A DNA stretch of 57,699 nt. Source: Deltaproteobacteria bacterium. Lineage in GTDB: Bacteria > Desulfobacterota > Desulfobacteria > Desulfobacterales > Desulfobacteraceae. The DNA is taken from positions 1 to 57,699 of the forward strand of contig JAQIBP010000009.1 in assembly GCA_027858995.1 (NCBI GenBank). The letters run 5' to 3'. This document shows, piece by piece, positions 6,946 to 16,067 of this stretch (position 1 is its first letter; the number at the start of each line of letters is the position of its first letter). The notes below the pieces were generated by a model that was not told where the DNA came from, ran no database searches, and saw only the letters and a program-made list of their open reading frames with translations. A program made the position numbers and the translations under genes.

Positions 6946-9100
6946 TCGGATTTTGTTCACAAATATTATTTTAATTTTTCTGTTTCTGTTTCAAGGGTGT
7001 GTTGCCGGAGATGGCGATGTAAGCAACTATGGGATCAAGGCTGAAAGATTTGCAAAAGAGAATAATTTCGATGCTGCTGTAGAGTATTATAATAAAGCTT
7101 ATAAAGAGAATCCTGATGATCTTGAATTAAAACTCAATCTTACACATGCAAAACAGAATGCATCCCTGCAGCATATGCGGAAAGCAGAGAGTCTTATCGA
7201 TAGAAAATACTTTAGAGAAGCCATAGAGGAACTTCAGTTGAGTATTGCCTTTTTTTCCAGTAATCACAGAGCTATAGAGCTTGTTGACAAGGTCAAGATG
7301 ATGAAAGAGGCATATTACTATACAAAAAAAGGACATAAGCAGATAAAAATCGGAAATTTTACAAATGCAAGGAAATCATTTCAAAGGGCTGTTGATCTTG
7401 ACCCTGACAATGAAGAGGCAAAAGTGGCTCTTGAGCAATTTAAAAAAAGAAGAGATGAGCTGCCTGAATACCGCCTTGATTTAAAATCCAATGCGCCCAT
7501 ATCATTGAAATTTAAACAAACCCCGGTATTGAATGTATTTGAAATTTTATCCAAACTTTCAGGGATTAATTTTATTTTTGATAAAGATATAAGACCCGGT
7601 AAAGTTACGCTCTTTATGACAGATGTGAAGTTTGACAGGTTTCTGGATGTTCTTTTAAAAACCAATGCTTTAAAAGCTAAGATGATTAACCGCAAAACCA
7701 TGCTGATTTATCCTGATACCCCTTCAAAGGCTAAAGAGTATGATGAGCTGTATGTTAAAACTTTTTATCTGTCATATTTAAAAGCCAAAAACGCTGTAAG
7801 TATTTTAACCAAGATTTTAAAAAGTAAAAATATTATTGCTAATGAAAAACTGAATTCGGTAACTATTCGGGGGCAAAAAGAGAATGTTGAAATGGCTGCA
7901 AAAATTATTGCTGCCAATGACAGGACTCCATCTGAAGTAATTTTAAATGTTGAAATTATGGAAGTATCCAGGACAAAAGAGAAAGATCTTGGTCTCTCCA
8001 TTTCTGATACAATCACTTTTGGTGTCAGTGAGACAAGTGACGGGATAAAATTTGACCCGGGTTTTGGGATACCAGGACAAGCAGCCTTTGCAGGAATGGC
8101 ATCTCTCAGCGATATAAGTAAGATCACAAGCAAGGAATTGTATCTCTCTTTGCCCACGGCAACACTGAAGCTGCTTAAAAAAGATGGGGATACAAAAATA
8201 CTTGCCAGGCCCCAGATAAGGGTGAGCAGTTCTGAAAAGGCATCTATTTTAATCGGTGAAAGGATACCCTTAAGATCAAATCGCAGAGTTCAAACCGATG
8301 GAACCGTAACCTATGATTTTCAATACACAGATGTGGGGGTGCAGCTTACAGTAGAACCTGTAATTAACATGTATGATCAGGTCACCTTAAAACTGGGTAT
8401 TGAAATAAGTGCTCTGGGTAATAATGTTGGAACACCGACCGATCCCCAGTTTGCTATTAAGACAAGAGCCACGAGTACTGTTTTGACAATTTATGATGGT
8501 GACAGTGTTATTATTGCCGGATTAATTGAAGACACTGAAAGATCAACAGTACAAAAAATCCCTCTGCTTGGGGAACTGCCTACTCTTGGAAAACTTTTTT
8601 CAACTGAAAACTCTGAAGTCATAAAAAATGATATACTAATGACAATAACTCCGGTCATTATAAGAACCCAGGATATTCCAGGGAAAAACCAGAACATTGC
8701 AGAATTCTGGTCGGGCAGTGAAAGACAAATTTCTCTGCAGGAACCAATGGAAGAAAAAATTATCAGAGAGACTGATTTCAATGATGCGCCCCATGAAGAT
8801 TATATAATGGTGGTTTCAGAAGATGAATTTCTTCCAAGTGATGAATATTTCAGTATACAGGTCTACTCTTCCAAAGATGAGGCAGCGGCAAAAGAAAATT
8901 CCAGAGAATTCAGAGAACTTGGATATAAAACCTGGATCAGACCGGTAGAGATAGAGGATAAGGGAACATTCCATCGTATTTTTGTGGGGCAGTATGAATC
9001 TTATCAAAAAGCCGAGAACAGGATTCAGGATATGCTGAAAAAGCAAATATTTCAAAAAGATATACATATAGTTGACAGAGCATATGTGTATGAAGAGTAA
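6938..9100 (+). CDS. gspD: outer-membrane secretin lipoprotein with TPR and SPOR domains
   Basis: A secretin of 720 residues forming the outer-membrane pore. Residues 1-21 are a lipoprotein signal with lipobox L-F-Q-G-C. Tetratricopeptide-like repeats follow (about 28-175), then an STN/secretin-N domain (about 190-240, N-V-F-E-I-L-S-K-L-S-G-I-N-F), an N1-like domain and the secretin beta domain (about 330-580, with V-P-L-L-G-E-L-P-type ending I-P-L-L-G-E-L-P-T-L-G-K-L-F). The last 85 residues resemble a SPOR domain, which in other proteins binds denuded peptidoglycan. TPR at the front and SPOR at the back are unusual for GspD. A GAGGGAG site precedes the start. Confidence 0.85.
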   Translation: MNSRILFTNIILIFLFLFQGCVAGDGDVSNYGIKAERFAKENNFDAAVEYYNKAYKENPDDLELKLNLTHAKQNASLQHMRKAESLIDRKYFREAIEELQLSIAFFSSNHRAIELVDKVKMMKEAYYYTKKGHKQIKIGNFTNARKSFQRAVDLDPDNEEAKVALEQFKKRRDELPEYRLDLKSNAPISLKFKQTPVLNVFEILSKLSGINFIFDKDIRPGKVTLFMTDVKFDRFLDVLLKTNALKAKMINRKTMLIYPDTPSKAKEYDELYVKTFYLSYLKAKNAVSILTKILKSKNIIANEKLNSVTIRGQKENVEMAAKIIAANDRTPSEVILNVEIMEVSRTKEKDLGLSISDTITFGVSETSDGIKFDPGFGIPGQAAFAGMASLSDISKITSKELYLSLPTATLKLLKKDGDTKILARPQIRVSSSEKASILIGERIPLRSNRRVQTDGTVTYDFQYTDVGVQLTVEPVINMYDQVTLKLGIEISALGNNVGTPTDPQFAIKTRATSTVLTIYDGDSVIIAGLIEDTERSTVQKIPLLGELPTLGKLFSTENSEVIKNDILMTITPVIIRTQDIPGKNQNIAEFWSGSERQISLQEPMEEKIIRETDFNDAPHEDYIMVVSEDEFLPSDEYFSIQVYSSKDEAAAKENSREFRELGYKTWIRPVEIEDKGTFHRIFVGQYESYQKAENRIQDMLKKQIFQKDIHIVDRAYVYEE

Positions 9101-9548
9101 AACCGGCGGATTTACACTCATAGAAATGATGGCCACCATGGCCATTATTTCTATTCTTGCCACAGGGGTTATTCCTCTCTCCCAGGTTGTATATAAAAGA
9201 ACAAAGGAGTTGGAATTAAGAAATAATCTGCGGGTTATAAGAACAGCCTTAGATGAATATAAAAAATTTGCGGATCAGGAGATAATACCCAAAAGTGCTG
9301 CAGACAGCGGATATCCAAAAACACTTGAAATCCTGGTTGCAGGAGTTGATTTGCAGACACAAACAGGTGAGAGAAAAAAATTTTTAAGAAGAATTCCCAG
9401 AGATCCTATTACAGAAGACGGGGAATGGGGGTTGAGGTCCTATGCTGACAGTCATGACAGTACAATATGGGGCGGTCAGGATGTGTATGATGTTTATTGT
9501 TTAAGTGACAGGCAGGCTCTTGATGGGACATACTATGCCGATTGGTAA
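9090..9548 (+). CDS. type II secretion pseudopilin (GspG-like) 1
   Basis: A pseudopilin precursor of about 152 residues with the prepilin peptidase site G-G|F-T-L-I-E after a seven-residue leader, Glu at +5, then a hydrophobic helix. The mature domain contains a G-D/E-W-G-L-R-S-Y motif of GspG-like proteins. The frame can start earlier at TTG 9072 or ATG 9084; 9090 gives the shortest normal leader. It overlaps the end of the secretin gene. No prepilin peptidase gene is present nearby. Confidence 0.82.
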   Translation: MKSKTGGFTLIEMMATMAIISILATGVIPLSQVVYKRTKELELRNNLRVIRTALDEYKKFADQEIIPKSAADSGYPKTLEILVAGVDLQTQTGERKKFLRRIPRDPITEDGEWGLRSYADSHDSTIWGGQDVYDVYCLSDRQALDGTYYADW

Positions 9549-9611
9549 AATTTAAATTCCGCAACAGCCTGTCGATAGATTGTTACAAAACAGGGTACAA
9601 CTGGTCAACAA

Positions 9612-9995
9612 ATGGATAAGATGAACAATAATAGAGGTTTTACAATAATAGAGATGATGACAGTGATTGCAATCATTGGGATTCTTGCAACCATTGCTGC
9701 CCCGAGCTTTCAACGATCTGTTATTCGAGCTAAAGAGGCATCCTTGAGAAATTCCCTGTTTGTATTAAGAGATGTTTTAGATCAATATTATGCAGATCAC
9801 GGAGATTATCCTGAATCTTTGGAAGTTCTTACCCAAAAAAAATATATCAGGAACGTTCCTGAAGATCCTTTTACAAGATCAGAAGAGACATGGATATTTA
9901 TTCCGCCCGAAGGTGAAGGCCTTTCCGGAATATATGATATTCACAGCGGCAGTAACAAGATAAGTCTTTATGGAACTCCATATAATGAGTGGTGA
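9612..9995 (+). CDS. type II secretion pseudopilin (GspG-like) 2
   Basis: A 127-residue pseudopilin with leader M-D-K-M-N-N-N-R-G and cleavage before F-T-I-I-E (Glu at +5), then a hydrophobic helix ending in A-P-S-F. The mature part has the GspG-type pattern Y-x-x-D-x-G-x-Y-P and ends in N-E-W, much like pseudopilin 1, suggesting duplication. A 63-base gap separates the two. The alternative start at 9621 has no better ribosome site. Confidence 0.83.
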   Translation: MDKMNNNRGFTIIEMMTVIAIIGILATIAAPSFQRSVIRAKEASLRNSLFVLRDVLDQYYADHGDYPESLEVLTQKKYIRNVPEDPFTRSEETWIFIPPEGEGLSGIYDIHSGSNKISLYGTPYNEW

Positions 9996-10455
9996 AAAAG
10001 GATTTACATATCCGGCAGCACTGGCTATGATTATTATTGTCTCTGTCTCTTTAATGGTGGTTCAAAAGCAGTGGAGCACAATAGTGAAAAGGGATAAAGA
10101 GAAAGAGCTTTTTTTCAGGGCAGACCAGATTGTGCAGGCGATAGAGTCTTTTTATCACAGCTCTTCAAAAGGATCTCAACAATATCCAAGAAGGTTGAAA
10201 GTGCTTTTAAAAGATAGCAGATTCCTTAGTTTAAAGAGGCATTTGCGAAAAATATATAAGGATCCCATGACAGAGGATGGTAAGTGGGGAATCATATATG
10301 ATGGAAAGGGCGGTATCAAAGGTGTTTTTTCTAAAAGCCAGGCAGAACCAATTAAAACGGGTAATTTCCCGGAAATTTACAAATCCTTTGAAAATAAAAA
10401 AAAATATAATAACTGGAAATTTGTATATGAGCCGGAAAAGGAGGCACCGTCATGA
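9985..10455 (+). CDS. atypical minor pseudopilin lacking Glu+5
   Basis: A pseudopilin-like protein of 156 residues. The leader M-S-G-E-K-G is followed by F-T-Y-P-A-A-L-A-M and a hydrophobic helix, so the prepilin cleavage context is present but the Glu at +5 is replaced by Ala. In type II secretion, lack of Glu+5 is a trait of the tip subunit GspK, though this protein is shorter than GspK. The mature region again holds the D-P-M-T-E-D-G-x-W-G motif seen in pseudopilin 1. The start at 9985 overlaps the previous stop; an earlier ATG at 9970 would lengthen the leader by five residues. Confidence 0.75.
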   Translation: MSGEKGFTYPAALAMIIIVSVSLMVVQKQWSTIVKRDKEKELFFRADQIVQAIESFYHSSSKGSQQYPRRLKVLLKDSRFLSLKRHLRKIYKDPMTEDGKWGIIYDGKGGIKGVFSKSQAEPIKTGNFPEIYKSFENKKKYNNWKFVYEPEKEAPS

Positions 10456-10790
10456 AAAAAGCAGTAATTCTTATTTTAATTATATGTTGTTCATCTTTTG
10501 TGCATGCGTCTGATATTTCAGACAGTTTTACACAAAAGTATAACTCCCTCTTCCCTCTGGAAAACAGTTCTGTTGATTCAGATTATCTTTATGAGCAGAT
10601 TGCCCTTGGCAGTCAATATACAATTATACTGCTGGATCAACTCAATACTAATAATGACACTCTTAATGAAAAAGTTGACACTCTGAATGAAAAAGTTGAT
10701 ATTATGATTGAAAAATTCAGTATTCTTATTGAGCAGAACAGAAAAATTATTTATCTTCTTGAAAAGAGTAAAAAGGATTCTGATTCCTGA
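10452..10790 (+). CDS. small exported coiled-coil protein of unknown function
   Basis: A 112-residue protein with a signal peptide (residues 1-19, cleavage after V-H-A) and a C-terminal half built of heptad-like repeats, including two direct copies of L-N-E-K-V-D. It probably forms a periplasmic coiled coil. It overlaps the last pseudopilin gene by four bases, so it belongs to the secretion operon. No family was recognised; a periplasmic scaffold or substrate of the secretion machine is possible. Confidence 0.6.
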   Translation: MKKAVILILIICCSSFVHASDISDSFTQKYNSLFPLENSSVDSDYLYEQIALGSQYTIILLDQLNTNNDTLNEKVDTLNEKVDIMIEKFSILIEQNRKIIYLLEKSKKDSDS

Positions 10791-10814
10791 AAAGTCCGGA
10801 GATACTTTTTTTGT

Positions 10815-11624
10815 ATGGTGAAATATTTAATTATCAGTTTAATCGCTGGCTTGCTGGTTTATGGTAGATTTGTTGAGCCTGACATGGTTCAAATCAGAAC
10901 AATAGACATTAAAACTGATTTTATAAACAAAGCTTTAAAGGGCAGAAAAATTGTTCATCTTTCAGATCTGCATCTGTCAAAGTTTGGAAAAGCAGAAATC
11001 AAGATATTAAAAACCATTGATCAAATCAATCCTGATCTGATATTTTTAACCGGTGATTATATAAAGTGGAAAGGCGATATCAAGCCTGCTTTAAATTTTT
11101 TATCCCGTTTAAAGGCAAAACATGGTGTCTTTGCTGTAATGGGAGATTATGACTACTCCAATTCAAGAACCAGCTGTCTATTCTGTCATGAAAAAGGAAC
11201 AAAAGAATCCACAAAACAGCATAATATCATCATGTTGAGAAATTCTTCCTATAAAATTAATATCAATAATTATATAATAGAGATTGCCGGTTTGGATGAG
11301 GGATATGATGATTCAAGATTTTCTCAAGAGAATTATAAACTTGATAATAATTCTTTATTGCTGGTATTAAGCCACACTCCTCTAGCTTTTGATAAATTTT
11401 CAGACAGGGATAAAATTTTCATGTTTGCAGGTGACACCCATGGTGGTCAGGTAAAATTTCCTGTGTGGCTGTTTAAACTTCTGGGTTATAAAAAGAATGT
11501 AATGTATAATTATGGATTGTTTCACAAAGGAAATAAAACAATGTATGTAACAAGGGGTACTGGTACAAGCCATTTTAAGTTCAGATTTCTCTGCCCTCCG
11601 GAAATAGCAGTGTTTGAGTTCTAA
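10815..11624 (+). CDS. membrane-anchored calcineurin-like metallophosphoesterase with altered active site
   Basis: A 269-residue metallophosphoesterase with an N-terminal hydrophobic anchor (residues 3-17). Family blocks are visible: S-D-L-H-L (D51, H53), G-D-Y (D81), S-H-T-P (H187) and G-D-T-H-G-G-Q (H209). This set resembles the YaeI/LpxG-like branch. The block that is normally G-N-H-D/E reads G-D-Y-D (110-113), so the metal-bridging Asn is Asp and the catalytic-acid His is Tyr. Residues 120-130 add a C-x-x-C pair. It follows the small coiled-coil gene by 24 bases and is probably co-transcribed. The substrate is unknown. Confidence 0.75.
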   Translation: MVKYLIISLIAGLLVYGRFVEPDMVQIRTIDIKTDFINKALKGRKIVHLSDLHLSKFGKAEIKILKTIDQINPDLIFLTGDYIKWKGDIKPALNFLSRLKAKHGVFAVMGDYDYSNSRTSCLFCHEKGTKESTKQHNIIMLRNSSYKININNYIIEIAGLDEGYDDSRFSQENYKLDNNSLLLVLSHTPLAFDKFSDRDKIFMFAGDTHGGQVKFPVWLFKLLGYKKNVMYNYGLFHKGNKTMYVTRGTGTSHFKFRFLCPPEIAVFEF

Positions 11625-11626
11625 CC

Positions 11627-12178
11627 ATGGGCAGAAAGGTGAAAAATATAATTATTCTGGCTCTTGGTTTATCTCTCCTCATTTCCTGTACAAAGACAAC
11701 ACCTCATGAATTTATACTCTATGATTTTGAATCAGAATCTGTGTTGGATGATATTCATTGGAAATGTCATACACTTTACAGCCTCTCCAACCTGCATGCA
11801 GTTCATGGTAAGAAATCTTTGAAACTTGAGATGTTTCCATCTTCTTACCCTGGGCTCTCCCCCTCTTTGAAATATCACGACTGGGAAGGTTACAAGAGTT
11901 TTTGCTTTGAAGTTTACAACCCACTCTCTGAGAACATTAGCCTTGTACTAAGAGTTGATGATAAAAAACAGGCTCAAGAGTATAGTGAGAGGTACAATAA
12001 AAGTTTTACAATAGTTCCGGGGCCCAACAGTGTGAGAATTCCTTTTAACACATTGAAAACATCAAAAACAGGCAGACCCCTTGAATTAGAAAATATAGAC
12101 AGATTTCTGGTTTTTATGTCCCATCCAGATAAAAAACATGTTTTATACCTGGATTATTTCAGGCTTTTAAAGCATTGA
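11627..12178 (+). CDS. exported lipoprotein with possible carbohydrate-binding-like fold
   Basis: A 183-residue lipoprotein: signal peptide with lipobox L-L-I-S-C (Cys21). The mature region has features of a beta-sandwich galactose-binding or CIA30-like domain: an early Y-D-F-E-S, a G-K-K-S-L-K-L-E strand, W-E-G-Y-K-S-F-C-F-E-V-Y-N and a terminal L-Y-L-D-Y-F-R. Such domains often bind sugars. It starts two bases after the phosphoesterase gene and is the last gene of the plus-strand run. Function is not established. Confidence 0.6.
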   Translation: MGRKVKNIIILALGLSLLISCTKTTPHEFILYDFESESVLDDIHWKCHTLYSLSNLHAVHGKKSLKLEMFPSSYPGLSPSLKYHDWEGYKSFCFEVYNPLSENISLVLRVDDKKQAQEYSERYNKSFTIVPGPNSVRIPFNTLKTSKTGRPLELENIDRFLVFMSHPDKKHVLYLDYFRLLKH

Positions 12179-12197
12179 TGCTCATCTGTTGTAAACT

Positions 12198-13139
12198 TTA
12201 ATTCTCCTTTTCTTCTTTTTTTTCTATGCCAAGAAGTTTTTCTATATTTTCAACAATCCTGCTGCCATCAGATTCACTTAGAGAGAAGAGATAGTCATTC
12301 ATTGATGAAATTCCAATGATGTTGTCCTGTTTGTCGTTTTTATAGAGAGTCAACTCTATTGTGTTTTTATTTTCAAGTTGTATTCTGCACAAAGATTTTT
12401 TATTTTTAAGGCTGTTTTTATCAGGAGTATTGGGGTATTTTTCACACTCCAGAAATGAGATATTGGACAAAAGATCTGAAACAGCTTCTTTGTCAACTGA
12501 TGTCCCATCTTCAGAACTCCAGGTGATGTTATTTTCCTTCTCTTCACTCTTCTCCTCTTTTGAAATCAGAGTTTTTGATTTTCCATCTTTTTCAATGGAA
12601 AACTGTTTTATGGATTCTTCATGGAATTCAAGAATTTTTTTATCCCTGAAATCATCCAGCGATTGATTAAAATCACCTCTGAAACTGCCATTGGCATGGT
12701 AGATATTTTTATCATTGGCCAGCATTACAAAGGTGTGATTAAAACTTGGAGCTGGTTTGCCTATGGTAAATTCAAAAATGGTTTTGCTGTTTTCCAGTAA
12801 CTTGACGTGAACATGTTTTTTTTCATCAAGTTCATATCTTTGCAGATCTTTTTTCTGGGATACAAGGGCAGTAAGCTTAAATGTTTTCAAGGTGTCAAAC
12901 ATATCCTGCACAGATGAAGAGTCTGCAGGAAATTCTTTGTCTGTTAATATCCAGTTTTCCCCTTTTTTTATAAATTTTATATTTCCATTACTGCTTTTTA
13001 TGATAATTCCTGTTAGTTTTGAAGTATTAATATCTTCAATTTCAGGCAGTTTGTAATTATCCCGGTTTTCTTTATGCAGCAGAAGATAGCTGCCTGCAAA
13101 GATAATGACAACAATCAATATCAGGTACTCTTTTTTCAT
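12198..13139 (-). CDS. DUF4340-type membrane-anchored protein of the Gld-like ABC operon
   Basis: A 313-residue protein with an N-terminal membrane helix (residues 4-20) and a soluble domain with L-T-G-I-I-I-K-S-S-N-G and G-E-N-W-I-L-T-D motifs typical of DUF4340 proteins. These are almost always encoded after a GldG-like gene, as here, with stop and start adjacent. The role is unknown; it is probably an extracytoplasmic accessory of the exporter. The coding strand is convergent with the lipoprotein gene and the 19-base gap holds no clear terminator. Confidence 0.75.
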   Translation of the reverse strand: MKKEYLILIVVIIFAGSYLLLHKENRDNYKLPEIEDINTSKLTGIIIKSSNGNIKFIKKGENWILTDKEFPADSSSVQDMFDTLKTFKLTALVSQKKDLQRYELDEKKHVHVKLLENSKTIFEFTIGKPAPSFNHTFVMLANDKNIYHANGSFRGDFNQSLDDFRDKKILEFHEESIKQFSIEKDGKSKTLISKEEKSEEKENNITWSSEDGTSVDKEAVSDLLSNISFLECEKYPNTPDKNSLKNKKSLCRIQLENKNTIELTLYKNDKQDNIIGISSMNDYLFSLSESDGSRIVENIEKLLGIEKKEEKEN

Positions 13140-15353
13140 CTATCTGCCCCCCTGTGTGTTAAACCAATTGGCGATTTTCTTTTTTCTTGATGTTCTTTTT
13201 GCAAGGATCAGAAGTCCGAACAAAATAACCAGGACGGGCAGGGCAATAATATTCAATGCCTTGAACACGCCTCTTGTAAAAGCCGTGGTCTGGGCTATGG
13301 GATTCAGTGTCTGCTGTTTGCTTCTTAAACTTGCAATTTCATCTTCATCATTGAGATGATCAATGATATTGAAAATAAATGTGGAATTGGTTGATCTGCC
13401 CTGTGGATCAAGCATATTGTCCTGGAGCATTTGAGAGCATGGAAGAACAAAGAGTTTTGCAGGTTTTGATGTCTCTAAGAAAGGGTTTTCAGCTTTGAAA
13501 CCCTGAAGTCTCTCTTTGTTATTTTTCTGGCCGGTCTCTTTTTTGCTCTTCTCTTTATCCTCTCCCTTAATATCCTTTTTTCCCATATCTTTCTGGGGTA
13601 TTGTCTTACCTTTAAAATAACTTGTGAATTCCCCCGAGAGAATATAGGCAAGGTCATAGGATTCCATCTCATTTTGCTCTTTTGGAGGGGTTATAAACAT
13701 GGGATTGAGATTGATTCTATCTTTCATGAGCCATGATTCATCAGAGGAAGAGAGAAGTTTTGTTGCAGTGATTTTATCTCTGTCAATATTTTTTTCCACA
13801 AGATTGACAGGTGATATCTGCATGGCAATAAGCCCCTTGATGTTATCCATGAACAAGGGAGTATTATTTATTGTTTTCTCTTTTAGCATAGGGGCAAAAT
13901 ATATGTTTTGTTCACCGCCGCCCGCGCTTTGTGGTGCCTGATGTTTATAGGACTGTTTATCCAATACATAGGCTTTTTGTATATTAACCCCATAATGGTT
14001 TAAAAGTTTTTCAAGACCTGTATCAACGGGTTCAAATCCTGGAGGCATACCCATTGGAGTTCCCTGCTGGGGTTTGATCTCTTGAAATGAATCTGAAATA
14101 AAAGCAATGCTGGTCCCTTTCATCAGAGCCTGGTCAATCTGAAACAGTTCATAGTCTGAAAATTGTTGTGTCGGCCTTGCAATGATCAGGCAGCTTAGAC
14201 CATCCGGTATTGATCCATCTTTTAAGTTAATCTGTTTAATTGAATATCGGGATGATAAAAGACTGTTAAATACCTGCATGCTCTGGGAAGGTCTTCCCTG
14301 CATCATTGCCATTCTGTCGGGCATAAGGGAATGAGTGCCGTGATCTGCCAGAAATCCGATATCCTTGTTAATACCTATGAGTTTTTCCACAATCGCATTG
14401 ACCTCTTCTTCAAGAATTTCTGGGTCAGCCATTTGATATGTTGTTCCTATTATGGGAAGTTCTATTGCACTGATCAGGGGCAGTGTGGTTGTCCTGTCTT
14501 TGAATTCAATAACAAGTCCGGCAGCTCCATGTCCCGGAGCAATATTATTCTCGGGAAAGGCCGGCCAGGAGAGAGACATGAGGTCATATTTTTTCCCGAT
14601 CAAATCAAGTTTTGCCTTGTCTGCAATATCTATATGTTTGAATGCAAGAATACCAAGGCTTTTACTGTTCAGCTTTTCTATAGTGTCTTCAACAGCGCCT
14701 GCCAGCAGTGGAAGCTGGTCCAGACCAATGAGAGGGGCAATTTTATTCAGAGAAGAGGATAAATACATATTGATTTTTACTTTTTCATCAATGCGCAGCA
14801 AAGCACTCACTTTATTGTTAAGCTTCTGGATGGTGGTTGTAAGCTGATATTCAAGACCGTCTGTGGAGGTGATGGCCGGTATTTTTTTAATGAGATCTCC
14901 ATGGATGATGACCATTCCCATATAGGCATTCTTGAATTTTAGTTCATCATTTTCCATTATTCTGATCTGGACAGGCTGTATACCATAATTTCCTGCCATG
15001 TTACGGTTCTCATCACTGTTTTGATTCAGTGAACCATCTTCCTGTGAAACATTATAAAAAGTATAATTAAAATATTTTCCTGCCTTTGCAGAGTATTCTT
15101 CCAAAAGATCCTTTAAATACCGCTCTGTATTATTGTGCGGTGCAGGAAGATTTTTTGAGAAAAAGACTTTTATGGTCAAAGGTTCTGACAGCGTTGCCAC
15201 AACATCGCTGCTGGCAGGTGAGAGGGAGTAGATTCTATCCCTTGTCAGATCTGCTCTGAAAAATAGAGTAACACCCACTATATTTACAAGGATAATTACT
15301 GCAATATATAAAATAAATTTGAAATATTTCTCTTTTGTTGAAAACTTGCCCAT
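13140..15353 (-). CDS. GldG-like auxiliary component of an ABC exporter
   Basis: A 737-residue membrane protein: one N-terminal helix (about residues 13-31), a large extracytoplasmic domain beginning with Y-S-L-S-P-A-S (ABC-type auxiliary / GldG family), and a C-terminal helix (about 703-722) with a basic tail. A low-complexity Lys/Glu-rich insert lies around residues 585-610. In Bacteroidetes GldG works with GldA and GldF; in Desulfobacterota and others the same trio occurs without gliding, with an unknown substrate. It is flanked by the permease and the DUF4340 gene in the order expected for this operon. Confidence 0.8.
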   Translation of the reverse strand: MGKFSTKEKYFKFILYIAVIILVNIVGVTLFFRADLTRDRIYSLSPASSDVVATLSEPLTIKVFFSKNLPAPHNNTERYLKDLLEEYSAKAGKYFNYTFYNVSQEDGSLNQNSDENRNMAGNYGIQPVQIRIMENDELKFKNAYMGMVIIHGDLIKKIPAITSTDGLEYQLTTTIQKLNNKVSALLRIDEKVKINMYLSSSLNKIAPLIGLDQLPLLAGAVEDTIEKLNSKSLGILAFKHIDIADKAKLDLIGKKYDLMSLSWPAFPENNIAPGHGAAGLVIEFKDRTTTLPLISAIELPIIGTTYQMADPEILEEEVNAIVEKLIGINKDIGFLADHGTHSLMPDRMAMMQGRPSQSMQVFNSLLSSRYSIKQINLKDGSIPDGLSCLIIARPTQQFSDYELFQIDQALMKGTSIAFISDSFQEIKPQQGTPMGMPPGFEPVDTGLEKLLNHYGVNIQKAYVLDKQSYKHQAPQSAGGGEQNIYFAPMLKEKTINNTPLFMDNIKGLIAMQISPVNLVEKNIDRDKITATKLLSSSDESWLMKDRINLNPMFITPPKEQNEMESYDLAYILSGEFTSYFKGKTIPQKDMGKKDIKGEDKEKSKKETGQKNNKERLQGFKAENPFLETSKPAKLFVLPCSQMLQDNMLDPQGRSTNSTFIFNIIDHLNDEDEIASLRSKQQTLNPIAQTTAFTRGVFKALNIIALPVLVILFGLLILAKRTSRKKKIANWFNTQGGR

Positions 15354-15362
15354 TGTTACTCC

Positions 15363-16067
15363 TTAGTTCTTTTCATGCATGACAATATAGGTTGAAAAAA
15401 TGAAGATCACCACCACACTTATAAAGTAAAGAATATCCCTTGAATCAATAACTCCTCTGGAAATATTGGAAAAGTGTGAACTGGCGCTGATGAATTCTAT
15501 GACAGAAATTATTTTTTCAGGTATAAAAAACAGAAGCTTGTCAAGAATTGTTAATATAAAGCAGAGGGCGCAGCCGATAATAAAGGCAATGATCTGGTTG
15601 CGGGTAAGCGATGAGGCAAAAAGTCCCATAGAACAGTAGGCTGCAGCAAGAAAAATTGCTCCGATATATCCTCCAATTACAGGCCCTGGATCAATTTCAC
15701 CAATAAATGATATAAAAACAGGATAGGCGATAGTTGGAATAAGCATGGATGCTGTGAAAAGGGTGGCAGCAAAAAATTTACCCAGGGCAATATCTGTAAA
15801 AGATACCGGCATGGTCAAAAGGGTTTCATAGGAGCCCACATTTTTTTCTTCGGAAAAAAGCCGCATGGTAATGGCTGGAATAATAAAAGAGAAGGTAATG
15901 GGGAGCAGGGAAAAGAAATCCCTTAAATCTGCCCGTCCATAGATAAAAAATGTGGAAAAGAAAAACCAGCCCGTGACAATTAGAAACAGCGAGATTACAA
16001 TATATGCAATGGGTGATATGAAATAATCCTTAAACTCTTTTATGGCAATTATTTTAATTTGTCTCAT
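15363..16067 (-). CDS. GldF-like ABC exporter permease
   Basis: A 234-residue ABC-2-type permease with six hydrophobic segments, the typical start (I-A-I-K-E-F-K-D-Y-F-x-S-P-I-A-Y) and the L-F-S-E-E-K-N-V-G-S-Y-E-T-L-L-T-M-P motif of the GldF/ABC-2 family. Its start overlaps the end of the ATPase gene by 14 bases, implying coupled translation. Together with the ATPase it forms the membrane core of the exporter. Confidence 0.87.
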   Translation of the reverse strand: MRQIKIIAIKEFKDYFISPIAYIVISLFLIVTGWFFFSTFFIYGRADLRDFFSLLPITFSFIIPAITMRLFSEEKNVGSYETLLTMPVSFTDIALGKFFAATLFTASMLIPTIAYPVFISFIGEIDPGPVIGGYIGAIFLAAAYCSMGLFASSLTRNQIIAFIIGCALCFILTILDKLLFFIPEKIISVIEFISASSHFSNISRGVIDSRDILYFISVVVIFIFSTYIVMHEKN

